A stretch of 23,984 nt of DNA from Flavobacterium psychrophilum (GTDB taxonomy: Bacteria > Bacteroidota > Bacteroidia > Flavobacteriales > Flavobacteriaceae), in NCBI GenBank assembly GCA_022730285.1, contig DZCQ01000032.1:1-23984 (forward strand), in the 5' to 3' direction. How positions within the stretch are numbered: position 1 is the first letter of the stretch; each line of letters begins with the position of its first letter. Both the position numbers and the translations under genes were made by a program. This document shows positions 1-8,412 of the stretch, in pieces. Under the pieces are notes generated by a model that saw only the letters and a program-made list of their open reading frames with translations, did not search any database and was not told the DNA's origin.

Positions 1-190
1 TTTTAAATTTACTTACCACTATGTTACAGCAATAGCATGGAATTATATTCTCTGTATCCATAAAGTAATAAAAAAAGCAATCTAGATAATTGAAATAGTT
101 TTAAAACTTGAAGCTTTAAAATTATTTGATTAAGGAAAAATTAACATACTTTTTTATTTTTTATAAAGAAGAAATACTTACTTTTACAGT

Positions 191-577
191 ATGAAAAAAA
201 ATATAATCATATTTTTTCTTTTTACTTACTTGTTTTCAGCAACACAATTAAACGAATTGTTTAAGATAAATTTGTTGATAGAACATTATATTGAACACAA
301 AAATAAAGATAAAAACCTATCTTTGTTGGGTTTTATCTATATGCATTATTTAGGAGATAACACAAAAGATGACGATTATGACAAAGATATGAAGTTACCT
401 TTTAAAGCAATAGATACTCACAGCTATAATTTGGCGAATTTTTGTACACCTATACCAGCATTTCAGTTTCCAAAGGGTATTGCTCTACAATTGTTTCAAA
501 TTCCTTTGTACGAATATAACTTTTCGTTTGTTTCCAATTTTCATTCTACTATATGGCAACCGCCTAAATCTTGTTAA
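191..577 (+). CDS. Small secreted His/Asp-rich protein heading the metal-efflux operon
   Basis: A 128-residue protein of no named family that I can assign. The first ~18 residues (two Lys, then a hydrophobic stretch ending in Ser-Ala) look like a signal peptide, so the mature part is probably periplasmic. It contains HYIEH near residue 32, an MHYLGD segment near 51, an Asp-rich run near residues 56-66, then an LPFK motif, and ends in IWQPPKSC. The His and Asp clusters could bind metal, but that is inference. From memory, small proteins with this HYxxH / Asp-rich / LPF layout commonly sit just upstream of CzcA/CusA pumps in Bacteroidota. Here the RND gene starts 45 bases downstream on the same strand, so co-transcription is likely. 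A possible role is a periplasmic metal sensor or chaperone for the pump. Confidence 0.8.
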   Translation: MKKNIIIFFLFTYLFSATQLNELFKINLLIEHYIEHKNKDKNLSLLGFIYMHYLGDNTKDDDYDKDMKLPFKAIDTHSYNLANFCTPIPAFQFPKGIALQLFQIPLYEYNFSFVSNFHSTIWQPPKSC

Positions 578-622
578 ATAATAGTTCGTTTTATTATTAT
601 TAATATTGATTTAAAGTAAATT

Positions 623-3600
623 ATGCTTCATAAAATAATTGAGTTTTCTATAAAGAACAAACTCATCGTTGGGCTATTCATATTCGCCCTTATAGGTATT
701 GGTATATACCAAGCCACAAAACTGCCTATAGATGCAGTTCCAGATATTACAAACAATCAAGTTCAAGTTATTACAACAGCACCTTCGTTAGGAGCTACAG
801 ACATTGAAAGATTGATTACCTTCCCAATAGAGCAAGCCAACAGCAATATTTCGGGAATGAAAGAAATTCGTAGCTTTTCTCGCTTCGGATTGTCTTTAGT
901 TACTATTGTTTTTGAAGACGATATTGATGTGTTTTGGGCACGCCAACAAGTTACAGAAAGGTTGCAACAAATACAATCTCAAATTCCACAAGGCATAGGT
1001 ACGCCTACTCTAGGTCCTGTATCTTCAGGATTAGGAGAAATTTATCAATATGTGATAAAGCCCAAAAAAGGGTATGAGCAAAAGTTTGATGCTACTAATT
1101 TACGTACCATACAAGATTGGATTGTGCGACGTCAATTATTAGGAGTAAAAGGAGTAGCAGAGGTTAGTAGTTTTGGTGGAAAGCTAAAACAATACGAAAT
1201 TGCTATTAACCCTAATAAGCTGAATGCTCACGGAATTACAATTAACGATGTTTTTACGGCTTTAGAAAGCAACAACCAGAACACAGGTGGTGCTTATATA
1301 GAAAAAGGACCTACCGTTTTATATATTCGTTCCGAAGGATTAATAGGAAATATTCAAGATATAGAAAATGTTGCTATCCAGAGACAAAATTCTGAAAGCC
1401 CACTATTTATTCGTGATGTAGCCGAGATAAAAATAGGGCATGCAACTAGATATGGAGCAATGTGTTACAATGATGACGGAGAAGTTGCAGGTGCAATAGT
1501 AATGATGCTAAAAGGTGCCAATAGTAGCGAAGTGATAAAAAATGTAAAAGAAAGAATTGCCCAAATACAAAAAACATTACCCATTGGTTTAGAGATAGAA
1601 CCATTTTTAGATAGAACCAAAATGGTGAATAATGCCATTGGAACAGTAGAAAAAAACTTATTAGAAGGAGCATTAATTGTAATTTTTGTATTAGTACTAT
1701 TTCTTGGAAATATTCGTGCGGGATTCTTGGTAGCTTCAGTAATTCCTTTGGCAATGCTGTTTGCTATTTGTATGATGAACCTTTTTGGAGTAAGTGGAAA
1801 CTTGATGAGTTTAGGAGCGTTGGATTTTGGGTTAATAATTGATGGAGCCGTTATAATTGTAGAAGCAGTAATGCATAATCTAGCAGTAAAATCTAGTAGA
1901 AAACAGCAATTAAACACACTTTCTCAAACTGAAATGGACAAAGAAGTCACTGCAACAAGTTCAAAAATGATGAATTCAGCAGTATTTGGTCAAATAATTA
2001 TTCTAATAGTATATTTGCCAATATTCAGTTTAGAGGGGATAGAAGGGAAAATGTTTAAGCCAATGGCACAAACTGTTGCTTTTGCCTTGTTAGGAGCATT
2101 TATTTTATCGCTTACTTATATTCCTATGATGAGTGCATTTTTTTTAAGTAAAAAAGTGACACATTCAAAAAATATATCCGATAAAATTATTGACAAAATA
2201 AATTTTTTCTATCAAAAATACCTCTTAATTGCTTTACGAAGACAAAAGGAAATACTTGTATCTGTAATTGGTTTGTTTGTAATTTCTATTATTACACTTT
2301 CCTTTCTAGGAGGAGAATTTATTCCTGCTCTAGAAGAAGGAGATTTTGCAGTAGATACAAGGGTTTTAACTGGAAGCAACTTGAATACTACTATTGAATT
2401 TACTCAAAAAGCAGCACATATTTTAAAATCGCAATTTCCAGAGGTTGAAAAAGTAGTTACCAAAATAGGAAGTGGAGAAGTACCAACAGACCCAATGCCT
2501 ATGGAAGCCAGTGATATGATGGTAATTTTGAAAGACAAATCCGAATGGACTTCGGCAAAAACTTTTGATGAATTAGCCCAAAAGATGAGTACAGCATTGC
2601 AAGATGTTCCAGGTATTACGGCAGGTTTTCAATTCCCAGTTCAAATGCGTTTTAACGAGTTGATGACAGGAGCAAGACAAGATGTGGTATGTAAAATATT
2701 TGGCGAAAATCTAGACACTTTAGCCATTTATGCTTCTAAATTAGGACGTATAGCTGCAAAAATAGAAGGAGCTAAAAACCTTTATGTAGAGCCAGTTATA
2801 GGGATGCCTCAAATAATTATTGAATATAATAGACCAATGATTGCACAGTATAATTTATCTATTGCGAGTATTAACAAAATTATAAATACTGCTTTTGCAG
2901 GACAAAGCACCGGATTAATTTTTGAAGATGAAAAGCGTTTTGAACTAGTAGTTCGTTTGGATAATCAAGAAAGAAAAAGTCTGGAAGACGTGCAAAATTT
3001 GTTAATACCTACACCAAATGGAAACCAAATACCATTGTATCAATTAGCAAATGTGTCTATCAAAGATGGTCCAAATCAAATTCAGCGTGAAGACGCTAAA
3101 CGCAGAATAGTAGTTGGTTTTAACGTTGCAGATCGCGACGTTCAAAGCATCGTTTCTGAATTGCAAGGCAAAGTCGAAAAGCAATTAAAGTTTCCTACAG
3201 GATATTATGTAACTTATGGTGGTGCATTCGAAAATCTTCAAAAAGCAAAAGATAGATTAATGATTGCAGTTCCTATCTCCTTAATTTTAATATTTATTTT
3301 ATTGTTTTTTGCATTCAAATCAGTAAAAACTAGCTTATTAGTTTACTCTGCAATTCCATTATCTACCATTGGAGGAATTTTATTTTTAGCTTTGCGAGGT
3401 ATGCCCTTCAGTATAAGTGCAGGGGTTGGTTTTATTGCTCTTTTTGGAGTTGCAGTACTTAACGGAATTGTGTTAATTGCCGAATTTAATAGTTTAAAAG
3501 CTCAAGGTGTGCAATCGCTTTATAAAATTGTAATTTTAGGAACAAAACTACGATTAAGACCTGTTTTAATGACCGCTTTTGTAGCATCATTAGGTTTTTT

Positions 3601-4951
3601 GCCGATGGCTTTAAGCACAGGTTCTGGTGCAGAAGTTCAGCGTCCGTTAGCTACAGTGGTTATTGGGGGCTTACTAGTAGCTACATTTTTAACGTTATTT
3701 GTGTTGCCCATTTTGTATATACTTTTTGAAAAAGGAATAAAAAAGAAACCAATGTCTAAAAAAAATCTTTCAGCAGTATTAGTACTATTTTTAATATTGC
3801 AAACAACCACTGCTCAAACTAAAATTTCTCTTGAAAAGGCAATAGATACAGCCTTAAAAAATAATAGTTTGATTAAAAATGAGAAGCTCAAGGCTGCTTA
3901 TGCAAAGGAAATGATAAAATCGAATGCGGATATTCCAAAAACTTTCTTTTATGGAGAATTTGGACAAATTAATAGCGACAAAAACGATACAAAATTCGGT
4001 ATAGAGCAATCTTTTGCTTTTCCAACTGTTTATAAACGGCAGAAACAAGTTTTAACCGAAGAATACAACTCGAAATTTTTGCAAATTAATGTAAGAGAAT
4101 TTGAAATTAGAAGTACAGTTACATCTTTGTTTTACAATTATTTATTATTGCTAGAAAAAGAAAAATTATTGCAAGAAGCAGATACTTTATTTGCAAATTT
4201 TTCACAAAAGGCAACCATGCGTTTTCAAAAAGGAGAAAGCAATATTCTAGAAAAACTAACTGCTGAAACACAAAGAACTAATGTATTGATGCAGTTGAAA
4301 CAGTTACAATCGGAAATAGAAATGGTAAAATTAGAATTTCAATTGGTATTAAATTCAGAAGAAATGTATTTGCCAATGCCATCTAATTTAAAAGCAACTC
4401 TAATTGAAAATGATATTGCAGAAAATGTGAATTTGAAATATCTGGAGCAACAAAAAAAGATTGTTTCTGCAGAAAAAAAATTGCAAAAAGCGAAATTACT
4501 GCCAGATATAAACATTCTTTACAATAATAACTCTTTTAAAGGAGTTAATTTAGATGATACACAACGGTTTCATTCTGTGCAACTTGGCTTGTCGATTCCT
4601 GTATTTTACGGAAGTCAAAAATCAAAAATAAATGCTTTAAAAATTGCCGAAACTTCTGCCAATTTAGAATATGAAACACAATTTTTATATTTAAAAAAGG
4701 AATACAATAAATTGCAATTACAATACAATTATAATCTAGAAACAGTAAATTATTTAGAAGCTAATATTCTTAAAAATTCAAAAATATTTGCAACTACTGC
4801 TCACAAACAATTTGTTGTAGGAGAGATTAATTACATTGATTTTGTTGTGCTTTTTAACCAAGCTATTGCTATGCAAAATACATATTTAGAAGCTGTTAAA
4901 TCTTTAAATGAAACAATAATAGCAATTAATTATCTTAATTCTAAAAAATAA
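623..4951 (+). CDS. CzcA-type heavy-metal RND efflux pump fused to a TolC-like outer-membrane channel
   Basis: A 1442-residue fusion. Residues 1-1040 are a complete HME-RND proton/metal antiporter: TM1 near 13-30, a periplasmic porter domain, TM2-6 from ~345, a second porter domain, and TM8-12 ending near 1033. The TM4 signature DFGLIIDGAVIIVE has D401, D407 and E414, matching the CzcA pattern (D402/D408/E415 in the Cupriavidus protein) rather than the CusA pattern, so divalent Zn/Co/Cd/Ni is likelier than Cu/Ag. From M1044 a signal-peptide-like segment ending in TTTAQ leads into ~380 residues of TolC/CzcC-type coiled-coil outer-membrane factor, with the repeated LEKAIDTALKNN-like start and two halves. 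RND proteins are usually ~1040 aa and the channel a separate ~420-aa protein; RND-OMF fusions of this length are known in Bacteroidota. The adaptor gene follows 6 bases after the stop. Confidence 0.95.
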   Translation: MLHKIIEFSIKNKLIVGLFIFALIGIGIYQATKLPIDAVPDITNNQVQVITTAPSLGATDIERLITFPIEQANSNISGMKEIRSFSRFGLSLVTIVFEDDIDVFWARQQVTERLQQIQSQIPQGIGTPTLGPVSSGLGEIYQYVIKPKKGYEQKFDATNLRTIQDWIVRRQLLGVKGVAEVSSFGGKLKQYEIAINPNKLNAHGITINDVFTALESNNQNTGGAYIEKGPTVLYIRSEGLIGNIQDIENVAIQRQNSESPLFIRDVAEIKIGHATRYGAMCYNDDGEVAGAIVMMLKGANSSEVIKNVKERIAQIQKTLPIGLEIEPFLDRTKMVNNAIGTVEKNLLEGALIVIFVLVLFLGNIRAGFLVASVIPLAMLFAICMMNLFGVSGNLMSLGALDFGLIIDGAVIIVEAVMHNLAVKSSRKQQLNTLSQTEMDKEVTATSSKMMNSAVFGQIIILIVYLPIFSLEGIEGKMFKPMAQTVAFALLGAFILSLTYIPMMSAFFLSKKVTHSKNISDKIIDKINFFYQKYLLIALRRQKEILVSVIGLFVISIITLSFLGGEFIPALEEGDFAVDTRVLTGSNLNTTIEFTQKAAHILKSQFPEVEKVVTKIGSGEVPTDPMPMEASDMMVILKDKSEWTSAKTFDELAQKMSTALQDVPGITAGFQFPVQMRFNELMTGARQDVVCKIFGENLDTLAIYASKLGRIAAKIEGAKNLYVEPVIGMPQIIIEYNRPMIAQYNLSIASINKIINTAFAGQSTGLIFEDEKRFELVVRLDNQERKSLEDVQNLLIPTPNGNQIPLYQLANVSIKDGPNQIQREDAKRRIVVGFNVADRDVQSIVSELQGKVEKQLKFPTGYYVTYGGAFENLQKAKDRLMIAVPISLILIFILLFFAFKSVKTSLLVYSAIPLSTIGGILFLALRGMPFSISAGVGFIALFGVAVLNGIVLIAEFNSLKAQGVQSLYKIVILGTKLRLRPVLMTAFVASLGFLPMALSTGSGAEVQRPLATVVIGGLLVATFLTLFVLPILYILFEKGIKKKPMSKKNLSAVLVLFLILQTTTAQTKISLEKAIDTALKNNSLIKNEKLKAAYAKEMIKSNADIPKTFFYGEFGQINSDKNDTKFGIEQSFAFPTVYKRQKQVLTEEYNSKFLQINVREFEIRSTVTSLFYNYLLLLEKEKLLQEADTLFANFSQKATMRFQKGESNILEKLTAETQRTNVLMQLKQLQSEIEMVKLEFQLVLNSEEMYLPMPSNLKATLIENDIAENVNLKYLEQQKKIVSAEKKLQKAKLLPDINILYNNNSFKGVNLDDTQRFHSVQLGLSIPVFYGSQKSKINALKIAETSANLEYETQFLYLKKEYNKLQLQYNYNLETVNYLEANILKNSKIFATTAHKQFVVGEINYIDFVVLFNQAIAMQNTYLEAVKSLNETIIAINYLNSKK

Positions 4952-4957
4952 TAACTC

Positions 4958-6079
4958 ATGAAAAATATATTTATATTAGCAAGTTTCTTCCTTATTATAG
5001 CATGTAAAAAGGAAGTTCCAGAAACAAACCCCACCACAGATTTAAAAGAAAATGAAGTTTCTTTAACAAACGCCCAATTGCGTAATGTCAATATTGAAAC
5101 TATTTATATATCCAAGCATACTATCTCTTCTATTCTTAAAATAAACGGAAAGATAGACGTGCCACCACAAAACTTGGTTTCTGTTTCAGCACCACTTGGA
5201 GGATATTTAAAAAGCACCAAACTTTTACCAGGAATGCATGTAAAAAAAGGCGAAATAATTGGCATTATGGAAGACCAACAATACATTCAATTACAACAAG
5301 ATTATTTAGTATCTAAAGCAAAATTGATTTATGCTGAAAAGGAAGTAGCAAGACAAATAGATTTAAACAGTAATCAAGCTAGTAGCGATAAAGTTACACA
5401 AATGGCACAAGCAGAGGTTTCCAGCTTGCGAGCCACAGTGCGTGGATTATCGGAGCAATTACAATTAATAAATATAAACCCAAACACTATTTCTTCTTCA
5501 AAAATTTCTAAAAGAATACCTATTTTTGCAAATATAAACGGGTATGTTTCTAAGGTAAATGTTAATATTGGCAAATACATTTCGCCTTCCGAAGTGCTAT
5601 TTGAGCTAATAGATCCAACAGATATACACTTAAATATTAAAGTTTATGAAAGCGATGTTGCAAAACTGAAAATTGGTCAAAAAATTAGTACATATACTAA
5701 TAGCAAACCTTCTGAAAAGCAGTTTGCGGAAATTATATTAATTAGCAAAGATATTAGCAAAGAAGGAACATCTGAGGTACATTGTCATTTTAAAAAATAT
5801 GACAAAGACTTATTACCAGGAATGTATATGAATGCGGAGATTGAGGTGAAGAGTTCTAACTCTAATTCTTTGCCCGATGATTGTGTGGTTAATTTTGAGG
5901 GTAAAAATTATATCTTTGTAGAAACTGGAAAGCAAAAATACCAAATGATAGCAGTAGAGTTAGGAAATAAAGAAAATAATTTTGTGCAAATTTTAAATTT
6001 TGAAAGCCTTAAAAATAAAAAAATTGTATCCAAAGGTGCCTATACACTTTTAATGAAACTGAAAAACAAAGAAGAATAA
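4958..6079 (+). CDS. CzcB/CusB-like membrane fusion (adaptor) lipoprotein
   Basis: A 373-residue periplasmic adaptor of the HlyD/CzcB family that links the inner-membrane RND pump to the outer-membrane channel. A lipoprotein signal peptide ends in the lipobox IIAC with the lipidated Cys at residue 16. It is followed by a barrel-sandwich (lipoyl-like) half around residues 70-105 (SVSAPLGGYL, then GMHVKKGEIIGIMED), an alpha-hairpin rich in Gln/Ala to about 175, the second lipoyl half near 190-215 (IFANINGYVSKVNVNIGKYI), and a beta-barrel and membrane-proximal part including LLPGMYMNAEIEV. There is no N-terminal heavy-metal-binding extension of the kind some CusB proteins carry. The gene begins 6 bases after the pump-channel fusion, so translational coupling is likely and the whole tripartite machine is made from two genes. 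Confidence 0.93.
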   Translation: MKNIFILASFFLIIACKKEVPETNPTTDLKENEVSLTNAQLRNVNIETIYISKHTISSILKINGKIDVPPQNLVSVSAPLGGYLKSTKLLPGMHVKKGEIIGIMEDQQYIQLQQDYLVSKAKLIYAEKEVARQIDLNSNQASSDKVTQMAQAEVSSLRATVRGLSEQLQLININPNTISSSKISKRIPIFANINGYVSKVNVNIGKYISPSEVLFELIDPTDIHLNIKVYESDVAKLKIGQKISTYTNSKPSEKQFAEIILISKDISKEGTSEVHCHFKKYDKDLLPGMYMNAEIEVKSSNSNSLPDDCVVNFEGKNYIFVETGKQKYQMIAVELGNKENNFVQILNFESLKNKKIVSKGAYTLLMKLKNKEE

Positions 6080-6100
6080 TTAAATAATTTTAAAAAAATT

Positions 6101-6829
6101 ATGGCAGAACAAACCAAAATAGAAAATAATATGCCCATAGAGAATTATCTAGACAATCATTATGTGAATAGAAGCAATTGGTTGAGAGCCGCAGTTTTAG
6201 GAGCAAATGATGGAATAATATCTATTGCAAGTCTCGCAGTTGGAGTTGCTTCCGCAACTAGCACAAGGGAGCCAATTATTTTAGCCTCTATGGCAGGACT
6301 AGTTGCTGGTGCATTATCTATGGCAGCTGGCGAATATGTTTCAGTAAGTTCTCAAACCGATACGGAAAAAGCAGATATAGAAAGAGAAATTCAAGAACTT
6401 GAAGAAATGCCTGAAGAAGAGTTATGTATGTTGTCTCAAATTTACGAAAGTAGAGGTTTGAAAAAAGAAACAGCCATGCAAGTTGCTATTGAATTAACAG
6501 AACACGATGCGTTAAAAGCACATGTTCGAGATGAATTAGGAATTAACGAAATTAGTAAAGCACACCCAATACAAGCGGCTTTTGCATCTTTTGCATCTTT
6601 TACAATTGGTGGTGTTTTGCCACTTTTGGTAACATTATTTGCCCCTATAAACAAGATGGAATATTGGCTTTATGCCTCTACCATTTTATTTTTAATTATT
6701 TTAGGAACAACTGCTGCAAAAACTGGAGGTTCGAGTATAAAAAAAGCAATTCTCCGAATTACTATTTGGGGAACCATCGCAATGGTCTTAACAGCACTTG
6801 TGGGTTATATGTTTGGAGTTAAAGTGTAG
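6101..6829 (+). CDS. VIT1/CCC1 family iron/manganese transporter
   Basis: A 242-residue integral membrane protein of the VIT1/CCC1 family, whose characterised members move Fe2+ or Mn2+ out of the cytosol by proton antiport. Five TM segments are visible, near residues 30-50, 57-84, 155-180, 188-204 and 217-239. TM1 carries the GANDGIIS motif with the family's conserved Asp (D37). The cytosolic metal-binding domain lies at ~86-147 and is rich in Glu, with a pattern (REIQELEEMPEEEL, then the IYESRGL segment and DALKAHVRDELGI) typical of the family. The gene starts 21 bases after the adaptor stop, so it is probably the fourth gene of the metal operon. This would give the cell a one-component Fe/Mn exporter next to the tripartite divalent-metal pump. 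The substrate is inferred from the family. Confidence 0.92.
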   Translation: MAEQTKIENNMPIENYLDNHYVNRSNWLRAAVLGANDGIISIASLAVGVASATSTREPIILASMAGLVAGALSMAAGEYVSVSSQTDTEKADIEREIQELEEMPEEELCMLSQIYESRGLKKETAMQVAIELTEHDALKAHVRDELGINEISKAHPIQAAFASFASFTIGGVLPLLVTLFAPINKMEYWLYASTILFLIILGTTAAKTGGSSIKKAILRITIWGTIAMVLTALVGYMFGVKV

Positions 6830-6843
6830 GTATTATTGAATAA

Positions 6844-6896
6844 ATAAGTATGCAAAATATTAAAATTGTAACAAATAGCAAGTTTTGCATACTTAT
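6844..6896. repeat. Perfect 14-bp inverted repeat with 25-base spacer
   Basis: The arms ATAAGTATGCAAAA (6844-6857) and TTTTGCATACTTAT (6883-6896) are exact reverse complements. They lie between the VIT-family gene (stop 6829) and the DUF4395 gene (start 6917). No run of T follows the stem on either strand, so it does not look like a standard intrinsic terminator. It could be an operator for a dimeric regulator, an mRNA stabilising or processing hairpin, or an attenuator of the downstream gene. The repeat itself is directly visible; its function is unknown. Confidence 0.75.
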
Positions 6897-6916
6897 ATGG
6901 TAAACAATTTAATATT

Positions 6917-7570
6917 ATGAAAAATAAAAAACAATTTGGTGAAATAGTGGAGGGTTATTCAATTCCTGTTTTAAATGAAAGAGAAATAAGAGCTGCTGCT
7001 GGAATCATGTTTTTAGCAACTTTTATTTCTTTAATGGAAATAATGTATCGAGTTAATTTTGTTCCCATAAAGTATATTATTGTCATTTTCTTTCTTGATT
7101 TCAGCATCCGATTGTTTATTAATCCAAAACTAGCTCCTTTGTTAATTGTTAGCAGATGGATTGTTAGCAATCAAAATCCTGAATATGTGGGAGCTGCTCA
7201 GAAAAAATTTGCATGGTATATTGGATTTATTCTTTCGGGCATTATGCTTTTTTTAATGGTATTTTTAAATACTTATAGTATTATATCTGGAATTATCTGT
7301 CTTAGTTGCTTAATTTTAATGTTTTTTGAAGCTGCATTTGGAATATGTTTAGGCTGTTATATTTACAAATTAGTTAAAAAAGAAAATGCAAAATATTGCC
7401 CTGGAGAAGTTTGTGATATAAATGAAAAGCACGAAATTCAAAAAATCGGAATATCTCAAATTGGAATTGTTTTCCTGTTGTTCCTTTTAATAGTATTTAT
7501 TTCCTTTTTGTTTACCGATAAATTTAGTGAGAAACCACAAAATTTGTTTCAAATAAGTAATAATAAATGA
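6917..7570 (+). CDS. DUF4395 family membrane protein
   Basis: A 217-residue membrane protein recognised as DUF4395 by the N-terminal VLNEREIRAAAGIMF block, the internal NPEYVGAAQKKFAW block and the Cys-rich FFEAAFGICLGCYIY segment. TM helices are visible near residues 28-45, 52-68, 100-117, 120-140 and 179-199. Cys residues stand at 128, 131, 144, 147, 161 and 166, the last two in CPGEVC. The family has no established function; paired Cys near a membrane face suggests redox or metal chemistry, but that is inference. The last ~50 residues, with an extra hydrophobic helix, extend past the core domain. It follows the VIT-family gene by 87 bases containing the inverted repeat, and may be read with the metal operon or have its own control. 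It converges with the next gene, the two stops being 10 bases apart. Confidence 0.85.
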   Translation: MKNKKQFGEIVEGYSIPVLNEREIRAAAGIMFLATFISLMEIMYRVNFVPIKYIIVIFFLDFSIRLFINPKLAPLLIVSRWIVSNQNPEYVGAAQKKFAWYIGFILSGIMLFLMVFLNTYSIISGIICLSCLILMFFEAAFGICLGCYIYKLVKKENAKYCPGEVCDINEKHEIQKIGISQIGIVFLLFLLIVFISFLFTDKFSEKPQNLFQISNNK

Positions 7571-7580
7571 TAAAAAACAG

Positions 7581-8396
7581 TTAAAAGTTATATACTAATT
7601 TGTAAATAGTTGTTTGTAGTTTTTCGGTGTCGTTATCTTCGCAGATTAAAAATTCTATAGAGTTTGCCGTTTTTTGGTACACGGTTATTCCTTCAAATTT
7701 ATGTTTTTTAGATATTTCCTTTACAAATTCTAGTTTTAAGGTTTCGGTGTCTAGTCTCCCTAAAAAGCTTCCTAATATTTCGCCATCATTGTATGTAGAA
7801 GTTGTATTTTCGGTTGCAGCTAGAAAGTAAATTTTGTTTTTTACAGCAATGGCATCGGTAAAAGTTGCTTCGATATTTTGTGTTTTAGGTAAGTTTATTT
7901 GGATAAAATCAATTTCTTTGTTTGTATTAATTCTAAATATGCCGTTTTGGGAATTTTGTTCGTTTCCTCTCTGAAAATAATATTTTGTAGTTGGTGTTAG
8001 TATTGCTCCTTCTATATTTAAAGCACTTTTTCCTAGATTTGCAATTTCTCTAAAATTCTGGTATATTTTGGTTAGTTTTTTTTCCTTTATTTCTTTTGTT
8101 TTTAAATTGTAGGAAAATCTTTTTTCTCGTTTAGAGGTTGATCCAGAGCCGAATAAGAATAAGGTGTTTTCTTTTTTGGCAAGGGTTTCAAAATCTAATT
8201 TGTCTTTTTTAGCCATATTTTCTTGGCTATTTTCTTGTAATCTTATTTTATTTAATTGTTTGTCAGTAAGATTGTATTGGTATAAATAAGAGCTGTTATC
8301 TGAAATTAGGTACAAATCTTTTTCTATTAAACAAATACCAGAGGTTGCTCCAATCCCAGTGATTGTGATAAAAGTGCTTAGTATAAATTGTTCCAT
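7581..8396 (-). CDS. DUF6929-like hypothetical protein (probable beta-propeller-type)
   Basis: A 271-residue protein resembling, from memory, the Bacteroidota DUF6929 family. The start ITGIGATSGICLIEKDLYLISDNSSYLYQYNL is family-like in its GIGxxSG and DNSxYLY elements (about residues 13-45). It is followed by KLDFETLAKKENTLFLFGSGST, an NIEGAIL segment with YYFQRGN, and a C-terminal FEGI... LICEDND. Short alternating hydrophobic strands with Gly/Asp turns suggest a small beta-propeller. There is no clear signal peptide or TM helix. The substrate and role are unknown to me. It is transcribed divergently from the MATE exporter, and the 172-base gap between them holds a structured repeat element. 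Its 3' end converges with DUF4395 at a 10-base gap with no visible terminator. Confidence 0.7.
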   Translation of the reverse strand: MEQFILSTFITITGIGATSGICLIEKDLYLISDNSSYLYQYNLTDKQLNKIRLQENSQENMAKKDKLDFETLAKKENTLFLFGSGSTSKREKRFSYNLKTKEIKEKKLTKIYQNFREIANLGKSALNIEGAILTPTTKYYFQRGNEQNSQNGIFRINTNKEIDFIQINLPKTQNIEATFTDAIAVKNKIYFLAATENTTSTYNDGEILGSFLGRLDTETLKLEFVKEISKKHKFEGITVYQKTANSIEFLICEDNDTEKLQTTIYKLVYNF

Positions 8397-8412
8397 GTGT
8401 TTATAAATAGTT

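Noticed and set aside
28..52. Stretch GCAATAGCATGG followed by AT-rich sequence, vaguely like the right end of the structured repeat.
   Set aside because: Only about a dozen positions agree, the left half and the hairpin are missing, and the likeness is within what AT-rich sequence gives by chance.
179..186. TACTTTTA just before the first gene as a -7 promoter box.
   Set aside because: The last base departs from TAnnTTTG and it ends only 4 bases before the ATG, leaving no leader. The operon promoter probably lies elsewhere in 1-178, but I cannot place it.
1465..1917. 150-codon open frame on the minus strand inside the CzcA gene (and similar ones at 1446-1754 and 3854-4048).
   Set aside because: They lie wholly opposite a well-recognised pump or channel sequence, show low-complexity residue patterns with no domain, and have no promoter element.
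623..4951. Whether the pump-channel fusion is a lost stop codon or a sequencing artefact.
   Set aside because: The frame is continuous for 1442 codons without an odd homopolymer at the junction, and fusions of this length and order are known in Bacteroidota.
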